Below the pieces are notes generated by a model. The model was not told where the DNA came from and made no database searches. It worked only from the letters and a program-made list of their open reading frames with translations. From Margaritispora aquatica (taxonomy: Eukaryota; Ascomycota; Leotiomycetes; Helotiales; Discinellaceae): a DNA stretch of 64,000 bases. Shown here in pieces: positions 1-10,621 of this stretch (position 1 is its first letter; each line of letters starts with the position of its first letter). The stretch is taken from assembly GCA_007644065.1 (NCBI GenBank), contig VJWN01000001.1:1688340-1752339 (forward strand). Direction: 5' to 3'. Both the position numbers and the translations under genes were made by a program.

Positions 1-217
1 GCGTGAAGCCGCACCAGAGCCAGCCGACTGGAAACGCGCCGCCAACCCCATCGCATGGATCGACCACATCCCATGGAGGAGGAATCCCGAGGCAGCTCCT
101 ATTACGCCCGCGCATCCGTTCAAGCGTGAAGCCGCACCCGAACCAGCCGACTGGAAACGAGATGCGGCGGCTCTGGTCCCTGCTGGGTTGGAGAAGCCTG
201 CTCTGTTGGCTGTTTAG
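1..217 (+). CDS. 3' end of a Kex2-type repeat-peptide precursor (partial)
   Basis: The frame starting at base 2 is open from the window edge to a TAG at 215-217, giving 71 codons. It is cut by dibasic sites (KR, RR, KR, KR) into short peptides that each end in an aromatic residue: EAAPEPADW, AANPIAWIDHIPW, NPEAAPITPAHPF, then EAAPEPADW again, followed by a tail starting DAAAL. The two EAAPEPADW units (bases 2-36 and 124-158) differ only at silent sites, which suggests selection on the peptide. KR followed by EA/AP/EP resembles fungal secreted precursors cut by Kex2 and then trimmed by Ste13-type dipeptidases, as in alpha-pheromone, dikaritin and other Kex2-processed repeat proteins. The start, signal peptide and any further repeats lie left of the window. 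No WCxxxGxxC pheromone core is visible. Mature product and role are unknown. Confidence 0.6.
   Translation, partial: REAAPEPADWKRAANPIAWIDHIPWRRNPEAAPITPAHPFKREAAPEPADWKRDAAALVPAGLEKPALLAV
2..158 (+). repeat. Two 35-bp direct copies coding the same peptide
   Basis: Bases 2-36 and 124-158 match except at two adjacent codons (cca gag versus ccc gaa), both silent. They encode the repeated REAAPEPADWKR unit of the partial precursor and flank two different peptides. More copies may exist left of the window. Confidence 0.75.
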
Positions 218-1561
218 GAGATACATTTTGGTTTTCGGGTGGGAGGGGGAAAGGAAGGTGAATGATCGGAGGAAAGTAAGTGAGTGTGTGTATGCGTGTG
301 ATGCGGGACAGACACAGATATGGAGGGAGGGTGTTATTTTTTATAGGTATTTTGCAGCCGAGCTAGTAGGAGAGTAGCAGAGGAGCAGAGTATGAGAGTA
401 GAAGAGAAGTGTTATTCAACATAACACTTCACAACACTTCATAACATTTGATAACACTTCACAATATATGAGCGTGAGCTCACAAGCAAGGGCAAGGGCA
501 AAAGCAAGGAGAAGTTAAATTCTTACAATGTCAGGATAGATAGGTACAGAATACAGAATACAGAATACAGATGTTACACTTTCCCAAAACAAGGAGGTTC
601 TTCTCGCTTTTTGAACCCCCAAAAACAACAACAGCAAGAGAGATAATGTGCATTCCTTCCCAGTTTAAGAAGATGAGTGGGAATTTGTAATAGCATTCAC
701 TAAACACACTAAACATACCAATGCATATTTGCATCTTATTGTTTTGTCCCAAAATCACCAACTTACTTACTTACTTACCTGACATATTCAAACACCATCA
801 AGTTTAAAAAAGATGAATAGTGTCCCCATAGCTACTGGAAAGACAAAACAAGATCAATTCACATACAACACATCACGCGCAGAGAAGACAGAGAGACAGC
901 ATGTTGGGATATTGTTACATTTGAGGAAGCAAAGATGAGCACCTTCTCATCTCACGCTCACTCGCTGCTAATTAAAGTAAGACTTACACCTACAAGCCAT
1001 CAACCACTACCCAGCCAGTATTTTGTAAATCAGCCAAATGACCAACCAACACGTACCAGAGCCATGTCAGAAAGCAAGCACGGAGGCAGGCAGGTAAACC
1101 GAACCCCAGACCATTCCCTCAGACCCATTTCCTTTCATGCTATGCCATTCGCGCCAGTGTGGCATTCCCCAACGCACAAAAAACCAAACGCCAAATACAA
1201 CTCCGTCGCTGATGTGATGTGATAATTTTCTCCTCCAATTTTAGTACAACAAAAAAAGCAAAGATCTTTCCAGATCACCAATGCCGCACGACAGAACAGG
1301 CAGAGCAAGTTTAATTGATGCTGTCAGAGAGGGTGTGAAAACCCATACCATTCTGATGTGTAGTCATAGAATATGCCGCAAAGAAGAATCCTAGTATTAC
1401 AAAAAAAAGAACAAAGAAAAACCCGTGACAGCCGCCGAGATGAGGGTATTTGTGGCTGTTCTGTCAGAAACGCCGTGATATGCAGTGCAATGCAAAAAAG
1501 AAAACGTAATGTTGCAAAACCATTTGTAGTGCTCCAGGATTCCAGTATGGCAATGGCCTGA
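218..1561. other. Intergenic, 3' flanks of two convergent genes
   Basis: I see no convincing gene here. The stretch holds low-complexity DNA: GA/GT-rich tracts, three to four copies of a motif close to ataacacttcac (about 418-466), gcaaggg-type units (about 484-510) and agaatac repeats (about 546-570). It lies between the stop of the peptide precursor and the minus-strand PNUTS stop, so most is probably 3' UTR or terminator sequence. Antisense frames at 1324-1893 run into the PNUTS gene and look like shadows. Confidence 0.5.
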
Positions 1562-4500
1562 TCATTCGTCGTGTAGATATGTGCATTTATCTCCCTTGAC
1601 GCACTTTCCTTCGCGATAGAATCGACATGGCTTCTTCTTGCCCTTATACTCGCCGTTCTGGTCGAACAAGGCTGAATCGGGAACGGTTGTCTTTGGTACG
1701 AAGTTACGTTGCTTAGACTTTCCGTTTTGATTTCCATTCTGATTTCCGTTCTCATTCCAAGCTCCATCCCATCCTCGTTGTTCGTGTCCATTGTATTCGT
1801 TTTGTTGGTTTGAGATGGCATTGGCATTGGCCCAGCTGTTGTAGTCGAATTGTTGGACTGGTGGCGCAGAAGCTTCGCTCTGGTAGCCGGCAAGCAGGTT
1901 TTGAACTTGCTGAGCCATATCAGGGACTTGTTGAGTATTGTTTGAGTGGCTTGCCATTGGTTGTGTAACTGGGAGGAAAGGGTTTACTGGTGGTAGCGGC
2001 ATTTGATGTTGATATTGAGGTGCTTGTACAGGTGGTGCGGGTGCCTGATAGGCTGCATGAGCGTTCTGCGGATCCATGGTAGCTCTTTGCTCCGATTCCT
2101 TTCTCTCCTTCTCGGCCTTGTCACGGTAATAGCCATCCCACCAAATTTGTCTTTGCGATTCATTTGTCATCCACGCAGGCGGTTCAACAGGTGGGTAAGG
2201 CTGGCCCTTCAAAGACGCGACGATGCGTTCGATATTCGTCCAATCCACCGCGATTGGCACATTTTGACTCGCCATTTGAGGTGCGGGATATTGATCTGGT
2301 TGAGCGAGTTGTTGCAGAATCGACGAAACGTTGGCAGAGGGAGGTCTAGAGGTTGAGGTTGACTGGCTAAATACGCCTTGGCTTTGGCTTTCGCTTATTT
2401 TTTGTTGTTCGCGTTGCTTCTGCAAAATTTGAGCAGCACCCTCGGGGCCGAACTGCTCAATAACCTGGAGACGTTGTTGAAACCAAGGCTCGCCCGGCAA
2501 TTTGAGTTCATTTTCCTGCATCGACGTGACACCATCGATTGATGGTGGCTCCTTTGCCGATGGTGGAATCTCACTAGGGTCAATGTATATGGCAACCAGT
2601 TCCACTTCCTCGCGTCGCTGCTGCGTCTTCTGTTCGGGAGTGTTGATTGCAAGGTCACCACCTCTTGAGTTGTATGTTTGTCCAAAACGAGTCTGCTTTG
2701 CGAGAGCAGAGAAGTCAATGCTAACAAGTTCAGGGTATGGCTGCTCGACCACGTCTATCGTCGGTGTATACTCCTCCTCATCATCAATGATTTCTGCCGC
2801 TACACGCTTCTTATGCATCATGCCCTCGGATCGGTCATCGTGAGCATCCTTCAGCATCTCGTCTTGGCGACCTTCGTCCTCGACTTGTTCATGCTTGAAT
2901 AGTCGAACCTCTTCAAGCTCGGAACCTTCCTTGAACTTGACTCTTAGATGACGTCTACTTTCTTTCCTTTCACGCTTCTTTTGTTGCTCCGGGGTCTCGG
3001 GAGCTCTTGGTGGTGCGGCTGGGGCCTTGGGTGGCTCTGGAGGTTTGGCAATGCTGGCAAGTAGGGCACCAAGCTTCGATTCTGTAGGAGGAGAAACTTC
3101 ACGCTTCTTTACTGGTTTTGCCAATGGTTTGAATGAAATTCCAAGCAGGTTACCGGCAGGTCTCTTTGGTGCTGCAAGTTTTGCAATTGGGGCTGGAGCA
3201 CCACCAACGTCTGAGGCGAACTTTTTGCTGGGTTTTCCATTCAGAGTATCACCATCATTGGGGCGCTTCGTAGAATTTGATGCGCTAGTGCTAGGTGCTT
3301 GTGAAGTTCGAATCTTGGAAGGCTCTGATTTCTCTTTCACCTTTTTGTCATCTTCCACGCGTTGAACATCCTTTTTGGGCTTGGAATTTCTCTCGCGTGC
3401 ATCTGTAGTGTTGGCGACAATTTCAGAAATCAACTTCTTGGTTTCATCATTGCCTTTTTTATTCCATCGCTTTTGGATGCTATCAAATTTGAGCTTCTTC
3501 AGCAACTCATCTGTCATAGTCTGGAATTTTGCAAGCAATGTTAAGACAGCTTTTGGTAGTCTCCCCGTGAAATCTTCCAACTTGACACACTCAATCAAGG
3601 TTGTTGTCAGTCCATTCACAAGTTTATGGTGACCCCCCAGATTTTCTACAATGGGTAGATAGCCGTGTTCATTCGCAGCCTCAATTGTGTGGAGCAGAGA
3701 ATCAAGCAAGATCTTACGCTCATCCCTGAGCACCTGAAGTTCAAGAGGAAGGGCGGCGGCGGCTTCCATTTTTGTGGAATTCGCCTTAATCTTCACTCGC
3801 AAATTGCTCACGAAATTAGCATACTTCTCAATCGCATCCTTCACGATCTCAGCGCTAGGATTAGAAGCCGAATCTTTCCAAACAATACCAATGGTGTCCC
3901 ATCGTGCGGCCTCTGCAGGGTTGGCTGGCCTTGTGGCACCACGAATCTGCCAACCTGTTAGCATCATGGCTCACGTTGTCGGAGGCAACATCGAGGCGCT
4001 GTTTGTGTGCGATTTTACAATTGAATTTAACTTTAAAGTAAGGGGTTCACGAGGTGGTCACAGATCCGGGGATGAATTTTTCAAAGTGCTTACCTCTTTG
4101 ATATCTGTCAGCTTCATCTCTTCTTCTTCCTCCTCCTCCTCGTATTCGGATTCCTCCGAAGAACTACTCTCCTCCTCTGAAGAACTTGTTGCAGTCGAGG
4201 TTGATGGTGATGCAATCGTGGTACCGTCTTCACGAAGTTGAGATATCTTGTCGACTTGTGGCCGCGCTGCCTTACTTGTTCCTTTATACTTGCTTACTAA
4301 AATCTTCCGCTCCTTAGGTGGTTTCACCTTTTTGATCAGGGTGCTAGTTGAAGCTGAGGTCCCTAGACGAAAGGTTAGCAAGGTGAATTACTTGCTCGCA
4401 TTTGGCAAGCGGTTAAGCGAGGAAGTGCAGCAGCGAGTAGGACATACTTGACATATCTAAACCAGGTACAATCTCTTTACCACTCCTCGACCTCCGTGGG

Positions 4501-5468
4501 TGGTATTTTGGAAGTGTGGCTGGAAAATTTAGCATTGCAAGATGCCCATCACCGATATGTCACTCACTTTTTAGACCAAGAGTTATGTCAATTGGCTTGT
4601 CCTCCCAGCGAATGAAGGTGGCATAGTCCATTAGTGGTCGAGAAGATGTATTGGTTGCAATCAAATCAGGGCGAGTCACTCGAATGAAGTTTTGTGGCGT
4701 AGGTGTTATATTGGCTTGAAGTGGACGTGGGGTTGGAGGTTTGCTTTCATCCATAGACCTTTGAATTACTGGTGCCGGTGCCGGTGCCGGTGCTGGTATT
4801 GGATTAGATGCCACAGAAGGATTTGGCATATTCAGACTAGGATTCACATAACGAACTGTGTTGGCGTGGTTTATCGTAGCGTTACCATTTGTCAGACTGT
4901 TGAAGTACATGCTTGTGTGGGTAGGCTGTGGAGGATCCGGCTGTCTTTGCATATAAGTGGCCATATTCGTCGTTGGTCGTTGTGAGAAAGAGTTTGGTGC
5001 TGCACGATTCATTGTTTGATTCGAGGCCATGGCGTATTGGAGACTTTGCGGTGCAATAGTCGTATTCTCTAAAGCTTGAGGCTGAGCCTGGGAATGCGGT
5101 GCAAAAGAAAAGGAGTTATCATGACCATGGTAAGCAGATCCAGATAAGGAAGGATCCACTGAGAACGAATTTTGATTGAAGGCGTCAGAGGGACGAATGT
5201 TTTGGAATTGAGAAGCGTATGGAGAGTTTGAGTACGAAACTGAAGAGTATGACGAAGGAGCCTGCGTTGAAAGATCGAAGTGCTGGTAAGGCGATGGATC
5301 CGGTGCAAACCGATTGTACTGGTCTTGAGGGGCATGTTGGTGCTGGTGTTGGGGTTGATGTTGATAATTATATTGTGAATCGGAGTTATTTGTAGGCCAG
5401 CCTTGACTCAGGATATCATCATAGTTAATATCATCCTGCATGTAGGTATGATTATTATGGTTCTCCAT
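1562..5468 (-). CDS. PNUTS/Ppn1-like PP1 regulatory subunit: TFIIS N-domain plus CCCH zinc finger
   Basis: My model has four exons: 5468-4568, 4519-4448, 4362-4094 and 3946-1562. The introns are 48, 85 and 147 bp with gtgagt, gtatgt and gtaagc donors, and the phases close to 1208 residues. Residues 1 to about 300 are Q/N/S/P-rich. Next come a basic stretch, a Ser/Glu-rich acidic tract (about 375-405), a TFIIS-N/LW-like helical domain (about 480-575), a basic linker, an RVxF-type PP1 docking site (LRVKF, about 748-752), Pro/Gln-rich sequence and a C-terminal CCCH finger (C-x7-C-x5-C-x3-H). This domain order matches PNUTS (PPP1R10) and fission yeast Ppn1, which brings PP1 to RNA polymerase II and the cleavage/polyadenylation factor in the nucleus. 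The start is the first ATG of exon 1; the frame stays open 90 bp upstream without another ATG. It faces Sly1 across 2.1 kb. Confidence 0.82.
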
Positions 5469-5566
5469 TGTGACTTGAATTGAAGAAGTGATTTGGGGGG
5501 GGGCGATTATGTTGTCTCGAATCTTATGTTCTTGAAGAAGTGGAAGTGACAAGTCCAAAGTCAGGT

Positions 5567-5580
5567 GGTGGTGGTGGTGA

Positions 5581-5618
<38 letters not shown>

Positions 5619-5619
5619 A
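5567..5619. repeat. GGT/GTA trinucleotide microsatellite
   Basis: A run of ggt units passes into about eleven gta/agt units, roughly 100-150 bp upstream of the PNUTS-like start codon and therefore probably in its promoter or 5' UTR. Confidence 0.85.
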
Positions 5620-6894
5620 AGGTACCTTAGGTAGACTGGAAGACGAAATGGTCACGTGGAACTATTAACGAGGAAGCTCTAGGCGGGACCGGAGGTTGAA
5701 TTAGAAGTTGCGGCCGAAGGACCAGAATGGCTTAGTGCAGAAATGAGAGTCGATCTTATTGGTTGCTAAACGAAAACATCTGAATCAGCATATGAGTTAC
5801 AAGAAAAGAGCTCCATCTCGAATTCGGCGTCCCGTCCATTCGCATGTCGTCCTCTTCTTTTGACTGGCGTGTGTCGGGGGGCAAAACAAGGAAACCAATG
5901 TAGCCAAAAGAACCAAGACGAAAGGAAATGACAAAGTTCGCAGCGCTTTTCTCTGAGAATAAAGAATTCGCCTGGTCTTGAGCCTAAAAAAAAGGTCAAT
6001 GGTACTAAGTGTCTGGTAGTGCCGTCTTATACCCTGCTGCCGTGCTTATTCTGCTTCAGAAGAGTGAGGTGAGTTTATCTCGTCTCGCAGAGATACCTTG
6101 TACTTGTCGGGGTAGTTGCGCATACAAGACAGCTTTTCCCTTATAGGCCCTGGACTGTCAAGCAGAGGTTGCCTTTTTGTCTCTGGCTGTGTTTGTACTT
6201 GTGTTTGTTGCTCAAATAGGTTGATAAGGTCTGTCCAGTTGTCGAGAAGATACCCGGAAGACTGAAAGTACAGCACTGCCATGCACTCTCTCAATGAGAA
6301 GTGGGCAACACACACACCGAACAAACACGAAGCCCGGACGGATCTCAGGTTTAAACACCTTGATACCTGGTAGATCTCGACCTTTTCTCTCCACGGGTAG
6401 AGAGAGAAGAGAAGAGAAGAGAGAGGCAGCACGCTGTTTTGTGTGTACGCGACATACGAGGATGGGGGGCAAATTCCAATAATCCAGCCCATCCAGCCAT
6501 TGCGCACTCAACTCAGTCTGTGAGGATAGGATTGGGTTTGCTGGGCAATGGATGGCGATGAATGATCGTTGTCGTCGACGTAGCTTTCAGGGGAATAATG
6601 GGGCAATTGAGATTTTGTTAAAGTGTCACCGTACCCGTTTTTCCTGTTTTTCCAGTATTCCTATGCTTTCTAGAGCACTTCTCAATTCTCACTTCCGCTT
6701 CCTAGGGGGTGCCTTCACGACCACGATCCCTTTTTTTTTTTCCCCCTAACTTTTCAACCGGTCACTTTTTGTTCAGTTCAATTGTACAAGCATATGTATC
6801 TGTTTAAAATTGTGGCCATCACGACCAAAAGAAGACTTGGGGGGAATTGGAGTAAATGACAACTGTAGGAGTAGATGACGGTGATTTGTGACGA

Positions 6895-6946
6895 TGATTG
6901 ATGATGGTGATGATGATGATGATGATGTTGTTGTTGTTGTTGTTAT
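6895..6946. repeat. GAT then TTG trinucleotide microsatellite
   Basis: A run of gat/gatg units changes directly into about six ttg units. It lies in the divergent PNUTS-Sly1 interval, with no coding role apparent. Confidence 0.8.
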
Positions 6947-7343
6947 GTAGGAGGAGAATGAGAGAAGAAAGAGAAAGCAGGACAGAGTCTGAGAAGAGAG
7001 TGAGAGGAGAGGAGAGGAGAGACGAGAGAGAAGAAAGTCGAAAGGTGGAAAAAAGGCGAGAGCTGGGAAAAAGTGGGACCGGGGCCTGGTGTAAGGGCTG
7101 GTCACAAAGGGGCTAGACCCAAAACAGTTTGGCTTCAAGTTTTTCTTTGATCGGGGGGGAGTTCAGGGAGTTCAGGGAGTTCAGGGACTGGACCAGACAC
7201 AGATAGTGAACTGACAGTGGACTGTGGACACTATGAGCACTATGAACTGGTGGTGGGTGGGTGAGTGGTCTGCGACATGGGTTTGCGAACAATAAGTTAG
7301 TGTTCAAGTGTCCAGAATCGCATAGCTAGCTAGCTACCAGACT

Positions 7344-7409
7344 TACCTTACCTACAACAATTATAACGTTGCCTACCTTACCTACCTACCTACCTACCCA
7401 CCTACCTAT
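7344..7409. repeat. ACCT/TACC tetranucleotide run upstream of Sly1
   Basis: Interrupted tacc units run from about 7344 and become nearly perfect at about 7371-7408, some 180 bp upstream of the Sly1 ATG. A similar motif recurs near 54850 and at 57810-57842. Confidence 0.8.
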
Positions 7410-7587
7410 GATCTACCTCTACCTCAACATCCAAGACTAAGGAAACATATACGTTTCCTCCAAAACTGACACATCTCCTCAACCTGCTTCTGCGACCCAG
7501 CATCACACCCCACGTTATATGTACATGAGATAATTCCCAGAATCCGGCTGGCTGACAGCCTCCTCCTCCTCCTCCTCCTCAAGCAAC

Positions 7588-9902
7588 ATGGCTTCCAACC
7601 AAACTTCCATGACTCAATCTTCTTTGCGGGACCGCCAAATCAGTAAGTACCAAGACCAATCCAAAAGAATCCATTCAAACTCCTCAGCAACTAACACAGC
7701 GTGCAGGATCCATTGAGCGCATGCTAAATCTGAATCGCGATTCCGAAGAGCATACAAACGACCACCACAATCAGTCAACCAGCAATGGACTTGCCATTCC
7801 TTCCACCCCCATCTTGACCCCAAATGGCGACCCAATATGGAAGGTTTTGGTGTTTGATGATCTAGGACGAGATGTGATCAGTAGTGTCTTACGTGTCAAT
7901 GATCTGAGGACATGGGGCGTCACAATGCATATGTTGGTTCTTCAAGATATATCTGGACATCGCTGAACACTAACCAACCTAGGCATGTGGCAGCGAATCG
8001 AAATGCCATACCAGACGTGCCTGTCATATACCTGGTTGAGCCTACTGCGTCCAACCTGAAAGCCATCACCTCGGACCTTTCGCGCGGCCTGTACACTCCA
8101 GCGTATATCAATTTCCTTTCCTCGATACCTCGACCACTCCTGGAAGACTTCGCGGCGCAGACGGCCGAAGCTGGTACATCAGAAAGTATAGCACAATTCT
8201 ATGATCAATACCTGAATTTTATTGTGGGCGAGCCCGATTTATTCAGTTTGGGAATGAGGAAGGAGAACACATACTGGGCGTTGAATAGTGCCCGGACAAA
8301 GGATGAAGAATTGGACGATGTTATTGCAAGAATTGTCAGTGGGCTATTCAGTGTCATGGTCACAATGGGTGTCCTGCCTATCATACGTTGTCCTAAGGGT
8401 GCTGCTGCCGAGATGATTTCAGCAAAGCTCGATAGGAAATTACGAGACCACTACCTAAATTCTAAAGACAACCTATTCTCGGCTGGCAACCGACCGTCGA
8501 CTGCCTCGGGAGTCTCCTCCTCACGACCAGTTTTAATTATCTTGGATCGCAATGTGGACTTGATTCCTATGCTCTCACATTCGTGGACATACCAGTCACT
8601 CGTACATGATGTTCTAAAGATGAAGCTCAACCGCATTACCGTGGAAACCCCGATCGATGAAGAGAATCCAGCCAAGGGATCAACCAAGAAAGCATATGAT
8701 CTCAATTCAAATGACTTTTTCTGGACGAAGAATTCAAGTCTGCCCTTTCCACAAGTGGCAGAAGACATCGATGCCGAGTTGTCACGGTACAAGGAAGACG
8801 CGAGTGAGGTTACCAGGAGAACGGGAGCGTCGTCCATAGACGACCTGCAGGAAACGAGTCAATCGGCACAACATTTGAAAGATGCGATCACTCTCCTACC
8901 GGAACTGCGAGAAAGAAAAGCGGTTCTCGACATGCATATGAACATTTTAGCTGGTTTGTTGAATGGCATCAAGAGCCGACAATTAGACACATTCTATCAG
9001 ATGGAGGAGAATGTCATGAAACAGACGAAAGCACAAATCCAAGAAGTTTTGTCAGCGCAGGATAAGGGTAATGATCCAAATGACAAGTTGAGATTATTCA
9101 TTATTTGGTTCTTGAGCACAGAGCAAGAAGTGGGACGGGCAGATTTAGAAAAGTTCGAGGAAATCCTGAAGGCTGCAGGCGCAGATACGACCTCTCTCGC
9201 CTATGTCAAACAGTAAGCCATTCCCCACCTACCCAGCCAAACAAAACTAACCCACTCAACAGAGTACGCGCTACAACACGAATGACAATGATGACCTCAG
9301 CCCCAGTACAGGCCTCTCAGCCCGCAGTCGGAAACCAAGTCTTCTCCTCCTTCGCCAGTGGCCTCACCTCGCGCCTGACATCCACACTCAAAGAATCTGG
9401 TGTCGGTGCCAATTTCGAGAACCTGATCTCAGGAGTCAAGAATTTCCTCCCCGCCAATCGTGATCTGACCGTGACCAAGATCACGGAATCCATCATGGAC
9501 CCTCCCAGCGCCAGCAGCAGCGCCATCGCCAAAACAGAAAACTACCTATACTTCGACCCCAAGAGCGCCAACGCGCGCGGCACCATGCCGCCTCCGAGCG
9601 CCAGTCGCAAGGGAGCAGGCGAGCAAATGCCTGGAGGCATGGGCAATACGCCGGGTCTTAACGCAAGCTTCGGCATGCGCAGACAGCAGTTTAGCGAGGC
9701 CATTGTCTTTACGGTTGGTGGAGGCAGCATGGACGAGTACGGCAATTTGCAGGAGTGGGCGAAGCGTACCGGGGCCGGGGGAAGCGGTGCTCAGAGCCAT
9801 GCGGGCAAGAGGAGGGTGGTGTATGGCAGCACGGAGCTGGTGAATGCCGAGGAGTTCTTGAAGATGGAGTTGGAGAAGTTGGGGGCTGAAGCTGGGGCTT
9901 AA
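7588..9902 (+). CDS. sly1: Sly1, SM (Sec1/Munc18) protein of ER-Golgi fusion
   Basis: The exons are 7588-7642, 7707-7932, 7983-9212 and 9263-9902, with introns of 64, 50 and 50 bp. The phases close to 716 residues. Intron 2 has an unusual gttggt donor but a good ctaac branch region. The protein starts MASNQTSM, reads RSIERMLNLN near residue 20 and PIWKVLVFDDLGRD near 55, and then has the long Sec1-like fold. These features fit Sly1 rather than Vps45, Vps33 or Sec1, and the length suits the family. Sly1 binds syntaxin-5-type SNAREs on Golgi and ER membranes and promotes SNARE assembly. The loop at about residues 550-650 is Ser/Gly/Ala-rich. It is convergent with the chitin synthase gene. The start is the first ATG after a CTC-rich leader. 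Confidence 0.88.
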
Positions 9903-10621
9903 GGTGAGAGGTGGGAGGTGAGAGATGACGGATGATGGATTGCAGACCAGAAGCGAGGATTGTAGAAGAGAGTGTCAAAAAATAAAAGAGCATTGTCATC
10001 TTGTAATTGAGCGATGCACATTCATTCACATATTCTGGTTTTCAGCGGTGAAATTTATTTTTTTGACAAAAGTAATGGTGAAAGTACGACTTGATTTGAT
10101 GGGTATATTTCATGTTCATGTTCATGTCTTCTTCTTCATCTTGTTCGTCTTCTTTATCATCTTTTCCTCTATCTCCTCTCTGTGACGCCTCGCTTCCTCG
10201 CTTCTCGCTTGGTAAATACAAAGAAAGCCAGCCAGTCCTTCCACCAACCAAGCAGCCAGCCAGCCAGCCAGACAGACAGGTCAATAGGCCCAACTAGAAT
10301 CGATCCAACCAACCGACCAACCAGTCCGAAAAATTCCATCCATCCATCCATGATGACGATGACGATGTCGATGACAATGCTCGCTGCCATTCGACCTTGG
10401 ATCTCGGTCGAAAAAAAGGGGCGCGCGAGCGAACTATGCATACATACATACAGACTGACATACAGACATAAACACACACACACAAAGTACAAATGACGAA
10501 TGATTTGATCCTCCCAATCATTATTTGTAAAACGAGAACCGACGCAACGCAACGCTCAATATAGCAAAAACAGGGAACTTAAAGGGAGTTCTTCCCCAAG
10601 AAGTGAAATTCGCAAGACACT
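9903..10621. other. Intergenic between convergent Sly1 and chitin synthase
   Basis: No gene is visible. The 3' flank contains an aataaa-like motif near 9979. From 10120 it becomes strongly low-complexity: CTT/TCC-rich, then ccag repeats (about 10245-10278), ccaacc repeats (about 10305-10325), ccat repeats (about 10335-10352) and cacacaca (about 10470-10485). Confidence 0.55.

Larger units (their letters stand above)
5469..7587. other. Shared upstream region of PNUTS-like gene and Sly1
   Basis: This is a 2.1-kb divergent interval with no gene I can support. It contains a GGT/GTA microsatellite beside the PNUTS start, a poly-pyrimidine stretch near 6730, GAT/GTT trinucleotide runs (about 6895-6945), a GA-rich block (about 6955-7060), three copies of gggagttca (about 7155-7185) and ACCT tetranucleotide runs just upstream of Sly1. 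Open frames at 6046-6507 and 6773-7138 have low-complexity or non-conserved-looking translations. Confidence 0.5.

Noticed and set aside
3..377. Long plus-strand frame (124 codons) at the left edge
   Set aside because: It starts with GTG and reads out of frame with the KR-repeat peptide frame. The frame beginning at base 2 shows the repeated peptide and silent substitutions, so this one is a shadow.
1324..1893. 189-codon minus frame overlapping the end of the PNUTS gene
   Set aside because: It overlaps the real C-terminal exon in another frame, starts at a non-conserved point and has a low-complexity translation.
5469..5558. Longer N-terminus for the PNUTS-like protein starting at 5558
   Set aside because: The codon there is TTG; the first ATG is at 5468, with a sensible start (MENHNNHTY).
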